The translations under genes and the position numbers were made by a program. From Sphingomonadaceae bacterium (GTDB taxonomy: Bacteria > Pseudomonadota > Alphaproteobacteria > Sphingomonadales > Sphingomonadaceae), in the NCBI GenBank assembly GCA_947473355.1, contig CANJCQ010000014.1, positions 1 to 62,618 on the forward strand: a DNA stretch of 62,618 nucleotides, read 5' to 3'. The first letter of the stretch is position 1. Each line of letters opens with the position of its first letter. Positions 8,785 through 17,207 of the stretch are shown in pieces. The notes below the pieces were generated by a model. The model searched no databases, was not told where the DNA came from, and was given only the letters and a program-made list of their open reading frames with translations.

Positions 8785-9300
8785 TCAGATTTTTTCGGAC
8801 AAGCGGATGGCGAGGCGGCAACCGAGCCGGATCGCGCCGGAAAACAGCGGATAGAGCGGGGCCTGTTCGGCGCCCGCCGCGAGCGCCGCCGCGCGGTGCG
8901 CGCGTTCATCGTCGCGGAAACTGTCAACCAGTCCGGAAAGTTCCGGATCGCTGCCTTCCAGCTCATCCAGCTGGGCGGTGTAGTGCCGGTCGATTTCCTG
9001 CTCGATCGCAGCGGTGCAGGCCATGGCTGCCCTGGGCCCGATCATGGCGCTGGCCGCGCCGAGCGCAAAGCCTGCCACTTGCCACAGCGGCTGAAGCGCG
9101 GTCGGGCGTATCCGGCGTTCGGCGAGCAGCGCATCGAAACGCGCGCGATGCGCCGCTTCCTGCGCTGCCATCTGGCCGATCTCGGCTGAATGGGCCGCGC
9201 GAGAGCCCATCACCGCGAGCTGGCCGGCATAAATCCGTGTGGCGCCATATTCCCCGGCCTGATCGACCCGGAGCATTTCGGCGGAGCGTAGCTTGCTCAT
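8785..9300 (-). CDS. coq7: Demethoxyubiquinone hydroxylase Coq7
   Basis: Hydroxylates demethoxyubiquinone in the penultimate steps of ubiquinone synthesis. The 171-residue protein is the di-iron ferritin-like Coq7 family: the ligand motifs are RVDQAGEYGATRIYAGQ (Glu), QEAAHRARF (Glu-His), EQEIDRHY and DDERAHR. The duplicated four-helix pattern and length fit. The start at 9300 overlaps the dsbB stop by four bases, indicating co-translation at the end of the proA-to-coq7 minus-strand run. Confidence 0.94.
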   Translation of the reverse strand: MSKLRSAEMLRVDQAGEYGATRIYAGQLAVMGSRAAHSAEIGQMAAQEAAHRARFDALLAERRIRPTALQPLWQVAGFALGAASAMIGPRAAMACTAAIEQEIDRHYTAQLDELEGSDPELSGLVDSFRDDERAHRAAALAAGAEQAPLYPLFSGAIRLGCRLAIRLSEKI

Positions 9301-9770
9301 CGGGCTTTTCGCGCCAGCGCCGCGAAGATTGCCACTGCGCCAGCTGCCGAAAACAGGAAATTGAACCCTGCCAGCGATATGCCCAGCAAGGTCCATTGCG
9401 CCGCGTCACAACGGATCAGCGGCGCATTCATGATTGCATCGAGCGGATCGCCGCCCTTCGCCGCGTAGGAGGTGCATTCGGTGAAGCCTTGCCACCAGTG
9501 ATACTCAACCCCGGCATGAAACGCTCCGATGGCCGCCGAAACGGCAATCGCGAGGGCTGCCAACGCCGTCAAAACCCTGCTCTGCCGTGGCATGACAAAG
9601 GCCAGGGCAGCAAAGCCCAGCGCCGCGAAGTGAGCGTAGCGTTGCCACCAGCACATCTCACAAGGATAGAGGCCGGAGCCATATTGCGAGATATAGGCAC
9701 CGCCGAGCAGCGCCAGCGGCGTCAGCAGTGCAAGGCTGCGTGCCTTTTGCCCGGACGACATTTGGGCCAT
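9297..9770 (-). CDS. dsbB: Disulfide bond formation protein DsbB
   Basis: Inner-membrane oxidase that re-oxidises DsbA and passes electrons to ubiquinone. The 157-residue protein has four transmembrane helices; the first cysteine pair is CEMC in LYPCEMCWWQRY (about residues 37-40) and the second loop holds the further pair in FTECTSYAAKGG and PLIRCDAAQW. It shares a coupled end with coq7, which makes ubiquinone, its electron acceptor. A dsbA gene is not in the window. Confidence 0.94.
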   Translation of the reverse strand: MAQMSSGQKARSLALLTPLALLGGAYISQYGSGLYPCEMCWWQRYAHFAALGFAALAFVMPRQSRVLTALAALAIAVSAAIGAFHAGVEYHWWQGFTECTSYAAKGGDPLDAIMNAPLIRCDAAQWTLLGISLAGFNFLFSAAGAVAIFAALARKAR

Positions 9771-9776
9771 TGTGAA

Positions 9777-11114
9777 TTAGGGCCGCTGCGCCACAGTGGC
9801 GGGGGGAGCCGTGCGGCGGAGCGTTTCGAGCGCGTAATAAAGCTGAAAGTCCTTGATGTTCTTGGCTTTCAGCTCATCAGCTGTCATCTTGAAGCGCGGA
9901 TCGTCCAGCTTGTCGGTCTCGAGCTGCCTTTCATCAAGGCTGATCTCGTTTATCAGATGGCCGCGCAGATCGCTTTCGCGCATCGATCGCTCGGAGCGCT
10001 TGCGCATATCAGGATCGCTAAGCTGCGGCACACGGATATCAGGCTCGATGCCGCCTTCCTGCACCGAGCGCCCGGAAGGGGTGAAATAGCGCGCAGTGGT
10101 CAACTTGATCGCGCTGGTGCGATCGAGGCTGATCATCTGCTGGACTGAGCCCTTGCCGAAGCTGCGTTCGCCCATGATCACCGCACGGTGATTATCCTGC
10201 AAAGCGCCGGCGACGATTTCCGAGGCCGAGGCACTGCCGACATCGATCAGCACGATCAACGGCAGGCCGCGCGCGCCATCGCCGCGAATTGCGGATTCAG
10301 CGCGATAATACTCATTTTCGCTGGCAACCCGGCCACGCTGCGAAACAATCGTGCCCGAAGTCAGAAACAGGTCTGACAGCGCCACCGCCTCATCAAGCGA
10401 GCCGCCCGGATTGCTGCGCAGATCGAGCACGATCCCGGAAAGCCTGCCAGCGGTCTGCTGCTTCATGTCCTGGATCGCTGCATTGACCTCATTGCCGACA
10501 TTGCGCGAGAATTCGTTGACCGAAACCACCCCGATATTGCCTTCGAGCTTGGAGGTTACCGGTTTGAGATCGATCACCCCGCGCACCACCGTGACATCGA
10601 ACGGCTCATCGCGGCCGGGGCGGAAAATGGTGAGGCGGATCGAAGTTCCTGCCTCGCCCCGCATCCTGGAGACGGCATCATCGATCTCGCCGCCATAATA
10701 GAGCTTGCCATCGAGATGGGTGATAAAGTCACCCGGCTTGAGCCCGGCCTTTTCCGCCGGACTGCCGCGCATCGGCGAGACCACCTTGACCGCGCCATCG
10801 TCCATCACCACCGACAGGCCAAGCCCCGAATACTTGCCGTCAATCATTGTCTCCAGCCGTTGCAGGCTGGATCCCTCGAGATAGGAAGAATGCGGATCGA
10901 GGCTGGAGAGCATGCCGTCAATCGCACCCTTGAGCAGCTTGTCGTCATCGACCGGGTCAACGTAGTTGGCCTTGATCAGTTGATAGACCGCGACCAGCTT
11001 TCCGAATTCCGGTCCCGAGCGGCCATCGACGGCTGCGAGCCCGGCAGTGGTGGCCGGCAAAAGCGCGAGAGCTCCGGCGAGCAGGGCGGCGCGGGAATAG
11101 TTGGCAAGGGGCAT
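9777..11114 (-). CDS. ctpA: C-terminal processing peptidase CtpA (S41 family)
   Basis: A 445-residue periplasmic serine protease. A signal peptide (ALLAGALALLPATTAGLAAV) precedes the N-terminal helical part, a PDZ domain (about residues 75-155, GLGLSVVMDDGAVKVVSPM and AGLKPGDFI), and the S41 core with Ser in GSASASEIVAGAL and Lys in ERSFGKGSVQQ. The start at 11114 gives the signal peptide at the terminus; the ATG at 11192 overlaps the envC stop (ATGA) and would add 26 residues before it. Adjacency to envC links it to cell-wall hydrolase control or envelope quality control. Confidence 0.94.
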   Translation of the reverse strand: MPLANYSRAALLAGALALLPATTAGLAAVDGRSGPEFGKLVAVYQLIKANYVDPVDDDKLLKGAIDGMLSSLDPHSSYLEGSSLQRLETMIDGKYSGLGLSVVMDDGAVKVVSPMRGSPAEKAGLKPGDFITHLDGKLYYGGEIDDAVSRMRGEAGTSIRLTIFRPGRDEPFDVTVVRGVIDLKPVTSKLEGNIGVVSVNEFSRNVGNEVNAAIQDMKQQTAGRLSGIVLDLRSNPGGSLDEAVALSDLFLTSGTIVSQRGRVASENEYYRAESAIRGDGARGLPLIVLIDVGSASASEIVAGALQDNHRAVIMGERSFGKGSVQQMISLDRTSAIKLTTARYFTPSGRSVQEGGIEPDIRVPQLSDPDMRKRSERSMRESDLRGHLINEISLDERQLETDKLDDPRFKMTADELKAKNIKDFQLYYALETLRRTAPPATVAQRP

Positions 11115-11188
11115 CGGCTTGAGGCGCTTTCTTGGACTGTCTGGTGTTTCTACGCTTTTGCAGCGGCAAACGCCAGATGGGGCATCAA

Positions 11189-12427
11189 TCATAGCGACTT
11201 GATGTATTCCAGAGGATTAACCGGAACCCCGTTGCGTCGTAATTCCAGCGTTATTATCGGCCGGCCTGCCCCAGTGATGCCAAGCGGCGAACCGCGCACC
11301 AGCCGATCGCCGACTCGGGCATCGAGCTGGGCGAGACCGGTGATCAGCGAAGTCCATCCGCCGCTGTGCTCGATGATGACGATGCTGCCATAGCCGCGAT
11401 AGGGCCCGGCGAAAGCGACCCGGCCGCTCGCCGGGGCCACCGCCTGCGCGCCTTGCCGGACGGCCAGCGCGATTCCGCGAGAGCGCGGCAGCCCTTGCGG
11501 ACTTTCGCCAAAGCCCGCGACCAGCCGCCCGCTGGCCGGCAAGGCATAGGCTTCCGGCCCGCCACCCCCAGCCGCAGTCGCTGCCGCAGTCGCTGCCGAT
11601 TCAGGACCTACCTGCGCGGCCAATGGCTGAACCGGACGCAGCACCGGGCCAGGCAAGGCGGCGAGTTCGGCCCGCAGAGCTCCGGCCTTGCCAAGATCGT
11701 CGGCCAGGCCATCGAGATCACGCGTCCGCTCGGCGAGTGCCAGCGCCCGTTCGGCCTCGCGATCGGCAACCCCGCTGACCGCCCGCAAGGCAAGGCGCTG
11801 GCGGGTTTCCAGCGCGGCGAGGTTCGCCCGGCGCTGCCGCCACTCCGCCTCGCCCGCCTGCAACTGCACGACAGCCAGCCGCGCCTGCTCCTGCAGCGCC
11901 TTTGAGCGCGCGATCTCGGCCCGCAGCGACGCGGTTCGCCGTTCGACTTCGGGCAGCATCGAGGCAAGGATGGCGCGCAGATACATCGCATCGCGCAGCG
12001 AGCCGGGTCGCAGCATCGAAAGCACCGGCGGCCGCCGCGCCAGTCGCTGCAACGATGCGGTCAGGCCGACCAGCGGTCGCCGCTTTTCGGCGAGACGGGC
12101 GCGCAACGCGGCGCGTTGCTGTTCAACCAGTCCGATCCGCGCCTGATCGGCGGCAATTGCGGCTTCGGCCTGCTGGATCCGTGCGGCTGCGGCTGCGGCT
12201 TCGCGCGCTGTGCGCTCAGCTGCTTCGGTGGCCGAGGCTGCTCCGGCCTCGAGACTTTCGGCGCGCTGGCGCGCGGCCTCGCCCTGGCTCTGGGCTTCAG
12301 CCAGAGCCTGCTGGACATCGGCCGGCTGCTCATAGACCAGCGCTGGTTGCGCCAGGCTCACTGCGGCGGCGAGCGCCAACACAATTGCAACGGCAAAATG
12401 GGGGACAAGATTAGACGGGCGGATCAT
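11189..12427 (-). CDS. envC: Murein hydrolase activator EnvC (degenerate LytM domain)
   Basis: A 412-residue periplasmic protein: signal peptide (VAIVLALAAAVSLAQPALV), long Ala/Glu/Arg-rich coiled coil (about residues 30-235), then a C-terminal LytM/M23 fold (YALPASGRLVAGFGE...). The zinc ligands of active M23 peptidases are missing: the first His-x3-Asp region reads RGIALAV and the HxH region reads ITLELR. This fits EnvC, which activates cell-division amidases instead of cutting peptidoglycan. The start at 12427 avoids most overlap with rlmH; an ATG at 12469 is less likely. Confidence 0.92.
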   Translation of the reverse strand: MIRPSNLVPHFAVAIVLALAAAVSLAQPALVYEQPADVQQALAEAQSQGEAARQRAESLEAGAASATEAAERTAREAAAAAARIQQAEAAIAADQARIGLVEQQRAALRARLAEKRRPLVGLTASLQRLARRPPVLSMLRPGSLRDAMYLRAILASMLPEVERRTASLRAEIARSKALQEQARLAVVQLQAGEAEWRQRRANLAALETRQRLALRAVSGVADREAERALALAERTRDLDGLADDLGKAGALRAELAALPGPVLRPVQPLAAQVGPESAATAAATAAGGGGPEAYALPASGRLVAGFGESPQGLPRSRGIALAVRQGAQAVAPASGRVAFAGPYRGYGSIVIIEHSGGWTSLITGLAQLDARVGDRLVRGSPLGITGAGRPIITLELRRNGVPVNPLEYIKSL

Positions 12428-12437
12428 GGCGGAGCTC

Positions 12438-12860
12438 TTATCCCGAACGATGATAGGGATGGCCAGCAAGAATGCTGGTCGCGCGCCACAATTGCTCCAT
12501 CAGCATGGCGCGGACCAGCAGATGCGGCCAGGTCATGGCTCCAAACCCCAACAGCAGATCTGCCCCGGCGCGGGCCGCTTCGCCGTGGCCGTCGGCAGCG
12601 CCAATCAGGAAGCGCGCCTCGCGCACCCCCTCATCGCGCCAGCCTCCCAGCATCTGGGCAAATTGCTCCGAGCTCATCAATTTGCCGCGTTCATCGAGTA
12701 GCACTTCGCGCGCGGGCGCGAGTGGCGCGGGAATGGAACCTCCGTTGTCGGACAATTCGGTCAGCTGGAGCGGCCAAACTATGCGTTTGGCATAGCGATC
12801 AATCAGCTCCGCCTCGGGCGAGCGACCGATCTTGCCGCGAGCGATAACGTGGAGGCGCAT
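12438..12860 (-). CDS. rlmH: 23S rRNA (pseudouridine1915-N3)-methyltransferase RlmH
   Basis: A 140-residue SPOUT methyltransferase that modifies helix 69 of the large ribosomal subunit. Visible family signatures are the SAM-binding knot FLIGAADGHG (about residues 84-93) and the C-terminal ILAGHPYHRSG. Length is slightly below the E. coli protein (155). It follows rsfS, another factor of the large subunit, in the same direction, an arrangement widespread in bacteria. Confidence 0.95.
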   Translation of the reverse strand: MRLHVIARGKIGRSPEAELIDRYAKRIVWPLQLTELSDNGGSIPAPLAPAREVLLDERGKLMSSEQFAQMLGGWRDEGVREARFLIGAADGHGEAARAGADLLLGFGAMTWPHLLVRAMLMEQLWRATSILAGHPYHRSG

Positions 12861-12900
12861 TTATGCCCTGTCCGGAACGGGGAAGTGGTCACCCCTGCCG

Positions 12901-13314
12901 TCAGGCAGAAGCATGACTCTCGTCGCCAAACGCCCACATGCGCTCGAGATTGTAGAAGGTGCGCACTTCGGGCCGAAATACGTGGATGATGACATCGCCG
13001 CCATCGACCAGCACCCAGTCAGCTGCGGGCAGACCCTCGATCCGCGACGAGCCGAAACCGCCGTGCTTGATGCGCTCGGCCAGCTTTTCGGCGATCGAAG
13101 CGACCTGCCGGTTTGATCGGCCCGAGGCGATGACCATGTGATCGGCTATCTCGCTCTTACCGGTGAGCGGTATCGAAACGACCTCCTGCGCCTGATCGTC
13201 GTCAAGCGATTGCAGCACCAGCGCGAGCAGCGAGCCGGGCTCGCAGGGAATGGTCGCGACGAGAGGCTGGGCAGCGGGGCTGGCCCCAGCCGGTTGGATT
13301 TGCGCCTGCGTCAT
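12901..13314 (-). CDS. rsfS: Ribosome silencing factor RsfS
   Basis: A 137-residue protein of the RsfS/Iojap family, which binds L14 on the 50S subunit and blocks subunit joining during starvation. Core motifs are VVSIPLTGKSEIADHMVIASGRSNRQVASIA and DWVLVDGGDVIIHVF in pieces, ending RTFYNLERMW. The first 30 or so residues are a low-complexity extension. The ATG at 13314 is the most likely start; the frame extends further upstream to 13437 but would overlap nadD and lacks homology. The neighbours nadD and rlmH are typical. Confidence 0.94.
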   Translation of the reverse strand: MTQAQIQPAGASPAAQPLVATIPCEPGSLLALVLQSLDDDQAQEVVSIPLTGKSEIADHMVIASGRSNRQVASIAEKLAERIKHGGFGSSRIEGLPAADWVLVDGGDVIIHVFRPEVRTFYNLERMWAFGDESHASA

Positions 13315-13426
13315 GAAAAAGGGTCTAGCTCCTGTGGGGAATTGCGCCGGGATTGCGGGGCGTTTGCCCGGCAAGAGGTCGTGCGGCGATGGTGGGGGTT
13401 TGGAAGCAAGGTGATGGCAAGGCCAG

Positions 13427-14080
13427 TCACGCAGCATTTTCCGGGATTGGATGACGCGTTATCCCGTCGCGCAAGGCCTTTGCCGACAAGCGGCTGGCCC
13501 ATTGCGAATCGGCGCGGCGGATGGCCGTTGCCGATCGTCGGTCGGGATCGAAGCGCAAATATATCAGCGCCGGTGTGCTCCATCCTGCCCCATTCATTCG
13601 ACTTTCGTCGATATTTCTGGCGGCAGAGCTGCGATAGCGCCTGAGCCAGACCATCGCGGGGCTTGCGAAGGCTGTTCTATCATAGCCCGGACGCGCGATA
13701 ACCGCAATCGGCATGATCCGGGCAATCCCGCGCCAGTTTTTCCAGCGCGAAAATTGCGCCAGATTGTCCGATCCCATCAGCCAGATGAACTGGTGCTTTG
13801 GACAGCGGCGGACGAGTTTGCGCAAAGTATCGAAGGTGTACCGGGTACCAAGCTCGCGCTCGATGGCGCTGACCCGGATCGGCGCGCGGCGGGCCTGGAC
13901 TTGGGCCGAGGCGAAGCGGCGGGCAAGCGGCGCCATGCCTGCCTCGGGCTTGAGCGGATTGCCGGGCGAGACCAGCCACCACACTTCGTCCAGCCCCAGG
14001 GCTTGCTGCGCAAACAGCGAAATCCGCCGGTGTGCTCCGTGTGCCGGATTGAAGCTTCCGCCCAGCAGACCGATTTTCAT
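13427..14080 (-). CDS. nadD: Nicotinate-nucleotide adenylyltransferase NadD
   Basis: Adenylates nicotinate mononucleotide in NAD synthesis. The 217-residue protein starts with MKIGLLGGSFNPAHGAH, containing the nucleotidyltransferase GSFNPxHxGH-type motif, slightly altered (HGAHRR). Further signatures are FIWLMGSDNLAQFSRWKNW and the C-terminal SATAIRRA in place of the common SSTxIR. The gene lies between proA and rsfS on the same strand. Confidence 0.94.
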   Translation of the reverse strand: MKIGLLGGSFNPAHGAHRRISLFAQQALGLDEVWWLVSPGNPLKPEAGMAPLARRFASAQVQARRAPIRVSAIERELGTRYTFDTLRKLVRRCPKHQFIWLMGSDNLAQFSRWKNWRGIARIMPIAVIARPGYDRTAFASPAMVWLRRYRSSAARNIDESRMNGAGWSTPALIYLRFDPDRRSATAIRRADSQWASRLSAKALRDGITRHPIPENAA

Positions 14081-14102
14081 GAGGCTTAAGGCCTGAGAAT
14101 GC

Positions 14103-15377
14103 TCAAGGCCGCGTCTGGCCCGACCCACGGACCTGCCACTTGTAGGTGGTCAGCCCTTCGAGCGCGACCGGTCCGCGTGCGTGCAGCCGCCCAGTGGCGA
14201 TGCCAATCTCGGCGCCGAGACCGAATTCGCCGCCATCAGCGAACTGGGTCGAAGCGTTGACCATGACGATGGCGCTGTCGACTTCGGCAAGGAAGCGCTC
14301 GGCCGCCGCAGCATCTTCGGTGACGATGGCATCGGTGTGGTTCGAGGAATGGCGCGCAATATGTGCCAGCGCTGCCTCCAACCCGTCGACCACGGCCACC
14401 GAAAGCACGGCATCGAGATATTCGGTATCCCAGTCGTTGGCACCGGCGGGCAGAATGCGCGGATTGATCGCGCGGGCGCGCGCATCGCCGCGCAGTTCGC
14501 AGCCTGCATCGAGCAGCTCCGCGATCACATCGGCGCTGGCGGGAAACTGGGCATCGAGCAGCAGGGTTTCCATCGCCCCGCATATGCCGGTGCGGCGCAT
14601 CTTGGCGTTGAGCGCAATTGCCGTGGCCATGGCCGGATCGGCGGCGGAATGGACATAGGTGTGGCAGATGCCATCGAGGTGGGCGAGCACCGGTACCCGT
14701 GCATCGGCCTGGACCCGCGCCACAAGGCTCTTGCCGCCGCGCGGAATGATCATGTCAATTAGGCCCGCCGCAGCCAGCATCGCGCCGACAGCAGCCCGGT
14801 CCTGCGTCGGCACCAGTTGCACGGCGGCTTGCGGCACTCCGGCTGCGGTAAGGCCACTGGCCAGCGCGGCCAGAATTGCGCGGTTGGAATGAACCGCCTC
14901 GCTGCCGCCGCGCAGCAGCACGGCATTGCCCGAACGCAGGCACAGGGCGGCAGCGTCAGCCGTCACATTGGGGCGGCTTTCGTAAATGATACCGATCAGC
15001 CCGATCGGCACGCGGACCCGCGATAGCCGGAGCCCGTTGGGCCGCTCGCTCGCATCGATCACCTGTCCGACCGGATCGGCAAGACCCGCAACCTGTTCGA
15101 CCGCATCAGCAATGCCCGCGAGCCGCGCCGGATCGAGCCTGAGCCGGTCAAGCATTGCATTGCTGAGGCCATTTGCCTCGCCAGCTGCAAGATCGAGGGC
15201 ATTGGCGGCAAGGATTTCCGATTCCGCCGCGCGCAGGGCGCCAGCTGCCGCACGAAGCGCAGCAGCCTTGGCTTGGTCCGGCAGGGCGGCCAGCACACGC
15301 TGCGCGGCACGCCCGGATTTGGCCAGGCGGTGAACCACTTGTTCGGGGGTTTCGACGGGGAGACTTTGGGATGCCAT
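14103..15377 (-). CDS. proA: Gamma-glutamyl phosphate reductase ProA
   Basis: Second enzyme of proline synthesis, reducing glutamyl phosphate with NADPH. The 424-residue aldehyde-dehydrogenase-like protein has PIGLIGIIYESRPNVTADAA split across the NADP site, LRGGSEAVHSN, and the catalytic-cysteine segment RRTGICGAMETLL (near residue 270), then EYLDAVLSVAVV and the C-terminal ARGPVALEGLTTYKW. It is the first gene of the minus-strand run to coq7. The partner proB is not in the window. Confidence 0.96.
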   Translation of the reverse strand: MASQSLPVETPEQVVHRLAKSGRAAQRVLAALPDQAKAAALRAAAGALRAAESEILAANALDLAAGEANGLSNAMLDRLRLDPARLAGIADAVEQVAGLADPVGQVIDASERPNGLRLSRVRVPIGLIGIIYESRPNVTADAAALCLRSGNAVLLRGGSEAVHSNRAILAALASGLTAAGVPQAAVQLVPTQDRAAVGAMLAAAGLIDMIIPRGGKSLVARVQADARVPVLAHLDGICHTYVHSAADPAMATAIALNAKMRRTGICGAMETLLLDAQFPASADVIAELLDAGCELRGDARARAINPRILPAGANDWDTEYLDAVLSVAVVDGLEAALAHIARHSSNHTDAIVTEDAAAAERFLAEVDSAIVMVNASTQFADGGEFGLGAEIGIATGRLHARGPVALEGLTTYKWQVRGSGQTRP

Positions 15378-15448
15378 GGCGGCGCGGTATCATCAGTGGC
15401 GGCTTTTGTCACCCAGCCGTCATTTGGGCCGTCATCGGTGACACTTGC

Positions 15449-15567
15449 GAATCACCCCGCGGCCGGTTCTTTCTGCCAAATTAACGCGAGGCGGGCGCTA
15501 GGTTTCGACTCGTCGTGTGACTCAAGCGCTTCATCGCGATTCGCCGTCACTGGTCGCTGGTTGATTC
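15449..15567. promoter_or_regulatory. Cluster of five GANTC methylation sites upstream of the M23/bactofilin pair
   Basis: Five GANTC pentamers occur at 15449, 15507, 15519, 15538 and 15563 within 119 bp of the 249-bp intergenic space between the divergent proA and M23 peptidase genes. GANTC is the target of the alphaproteobacterial CcrM methylase, and promoters carrying it can be controlled by the GcrA regulator. A TTAACG half-site like that of CtrA lies at 15481. No clear -35/-10 pair is seen. Confidence 0.5.
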
Positions 15568-15626
15568 GCCAGTGTCATGGCTGGCTGCTAACGGCGCGGC
15601 TGAAAAACAATGAAGGTGGGGTCGTT

Positions 15627-16799
15627 TTGGAAGGCAATGCCGTTGGCGGTTGGCAACAACGCCTGCGGATGTGGTTCCCTGAGCGTGAATTTTTCATGCG
15701 ATCGCAGGGCCAGGTCCGCTTCATCAAGATCTCGTCGCGACTTCAGATGTTCGCCGCCGCAATTGCCGGGCTGCTGCTGCTTGGCTGGCTCGGCACCATG
15801 GCAACGGTTGCTGTCACTCATTATCTTTCGACCCGCGAGCGGTTGGCCCTGCTAAACCGCGAAGCCCAGGTAGCCTCCGCCGAGAGCCGGGTAGGCGCCT
15901 ATCGCAAGGGGCTTGATTCGGTGGCCACCGATCTCGCCAAGCGGCAGGATGTGATCGAAAAGCTGGTTCAGGCCCATGTCGGCGACCTGCCCTCCGATGC
16001 TCGCCCCGGCGAAACCGTTTCCGATAGCAGTAACGAAGCCGCGCAGACGATCGACAAGGTCAGCATGGCTGTGCCTGAGGCTGCCGGACTGGCGCGGCTC
16101 GAAGCGCGCCAGCTCGCTTTTGTCGAGCGCATGACCCGGCTGGCCGATCGCCGCGCCGCGCAGGCGGGGCTGGCGCTGCGTCAGTTGGGACTGAATCCCG
16201 ACGCCATGCTGCAATCGCTCGATGACCGAACCGCGCAGGGTGGTCCTTTGATCGCGCTGGCGACCTCGGCAAACGGCAAGTTCGACCCGCGTTTCCAGCG
16301 GCTTGGCCTCAGCCTTGAGCGCATGTCTGCGCTCCGGCGCGGTCTGGCCGGTGTGCCGAATTATCTGCCCGCCAGCCTCGAATATATTTCCTCCGGCTTC
16401 GGCTATCGCTCCGATCCTTTCACTGGCGCCGGCGCCATGCACGCCGGGCTCGATTTCAAGGGCCCGATCGGCGCGCCGATCTATGCCGCAGCCAAGGGCG
16501 TGATCGCCTTTGCCGGGGTGAAAAGCGGCTATGGAAATTGCATCGAAATCGACCACGGCAATGGTCTGTTAACCCGCTATGCCCACATGTCGGCATTCCG
16601 CGCCAGCGTCGGTCAGCTGGTCTCGCCCGGCGATGTCATTGGCGCAATTGGCAGCACCGGCCGTTCGACTGGCCCGCACTTGCATTTCGAGGTCCGGATC
16701 AATGGCAATCCGGTCAATCCGCGGCCCTTCCTGGAGGCAATTCCCCATGTTCTCGAAAAAGCAGGCAGCGCCGCAGCAGCCTCCCAGAACTCAGACTAG
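15627..16799 (+). CDS. M23 (LytM) peptidoglycan peptidase, membrane-anchored
   Basis: A 390-residue envelope peptidase. A cytoplasmic head with EREFFMRSQGQVRFI precedes one transmembrane helix (about residues 38-60), a periplasmic coiled coil, and the catalytic M23 domain with intact zinc ligands: MHAGLDFKGPIG (His and Asp) and [10 protein letters not shown] (HxH). It should cut cross-link peptides. The TTG at 15627 is chosen because AAGGTGG lies seven bases upstream; ATG at 15669 or 15696 are alternatives. Its 3' end overlaps the bactofilin gene by 53 bp, implying a linked role in cell shape or polar wall growth. Confidence 0.9.
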   Translation: MEGNAVGGWQQRLRMWFPEREFFMRSQGQVRFIKISSRLQMFAAAIAGLLLLGWLGTMATVAVTHYLSTRERLALLNREAQVASAESRVGAYRKGLDSVATDLAKRQDVIEKLVQAHVGDLPSDARPGETVSDSSNEAAQTIDKVSMAVPEAAGLARLEARQLAFVERMTRLADRRAAQAGLALRQLGLNPDAMLQSLDDRTAQGGPLIALATSANGKFDPRFQRLGLSLERMSALRRGLAGVPNYLPASLEYISSGFGYRSDPFTGAGAMHAGLDFKGPIGAPIYAAAKGVIAFAGVKSGYGNCIEIDHGNGLLTRYAHMSAFRASVGQLVSPGDVIGAIGSTGRSTGPHLHFEVRINGNPVNPRPFLEAIPHVLEKAGSAAAASQNSD

Positions 16800-17202
16800 A
16801 AGCTCGATGAGCGCTGCCCCGGGCTTTTCGATTCTTGGCGCCGATACGGCGATCAAGGGCGATATTTCCGCTGCATCCGACCTGCATATCGATGGGCGGA
16901 TCGAAGGCGATATCACCTGCACCTCGCTGGTCCAGGGCGAGACCAGTGAAATCATCGGCGCGGTGAAAGTCCAGAACGCCAAGCTGGCCGGCATCACCCG
17001 CGGAACCATTGACGCAGGCGAACTGGTGATCCTGCGCACCGCGCAAATCCTCGGCGACGTGCATTATGAGGCGCTGACCATCGAGCCAGGCGCGCAAGTC
17101 GACGGACGGTTTTCGGTGCGCGGTGCCTATGTGCTGGAGCCTTCGCTGGAAATGGAAGGTTCGGGCGAGCGCTTGCTGACTCTGGGCAGCGACGCCGCTT
17201 AG
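16747..17202 (+). CDS. Bactofilin family cytoskeletal protein
   Basis: A 151-residue polymer-forming protein (DUF583). The start MFSKKQAAPQQP is typical of bactofilins, with a GGAGG site upstream, even though it lies inside the M23 gene; the ATG at 16807 is the alternative. The core from FSILGADTAIKGDI through LHIDGRIEGDI to VDGRFSVRG repeats the beta-helix pattern, with a short C-terminal tail. Bactofilins form filaments that position wall enzymes at the membrane; M23-bactofilin gene pairs are known in several groups and the overlap supports a shared function here. Confidence 0.94.
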   Translation: MFSKKQAAPQQPPRTQTRSSMSAAPGFSILGADTAIKGDISAASDLHIDGRIEGDITCTSLVQGETSEIIGAVKVQNAKLAGITRGTIDAGELVILRTAQILGDVHYEALTIEPGAQVDGRFSVRGAYVLEPSLEMEGSGERLLTLGSDAA

Positions 17203-17207
17203 CGCGT

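Noticed and set aside
8739..10148. 469-codon plus-strand open frame
   Set aside because: Antisense to coq7, dsbB and ctpA; low-complexity Arg-rich product.
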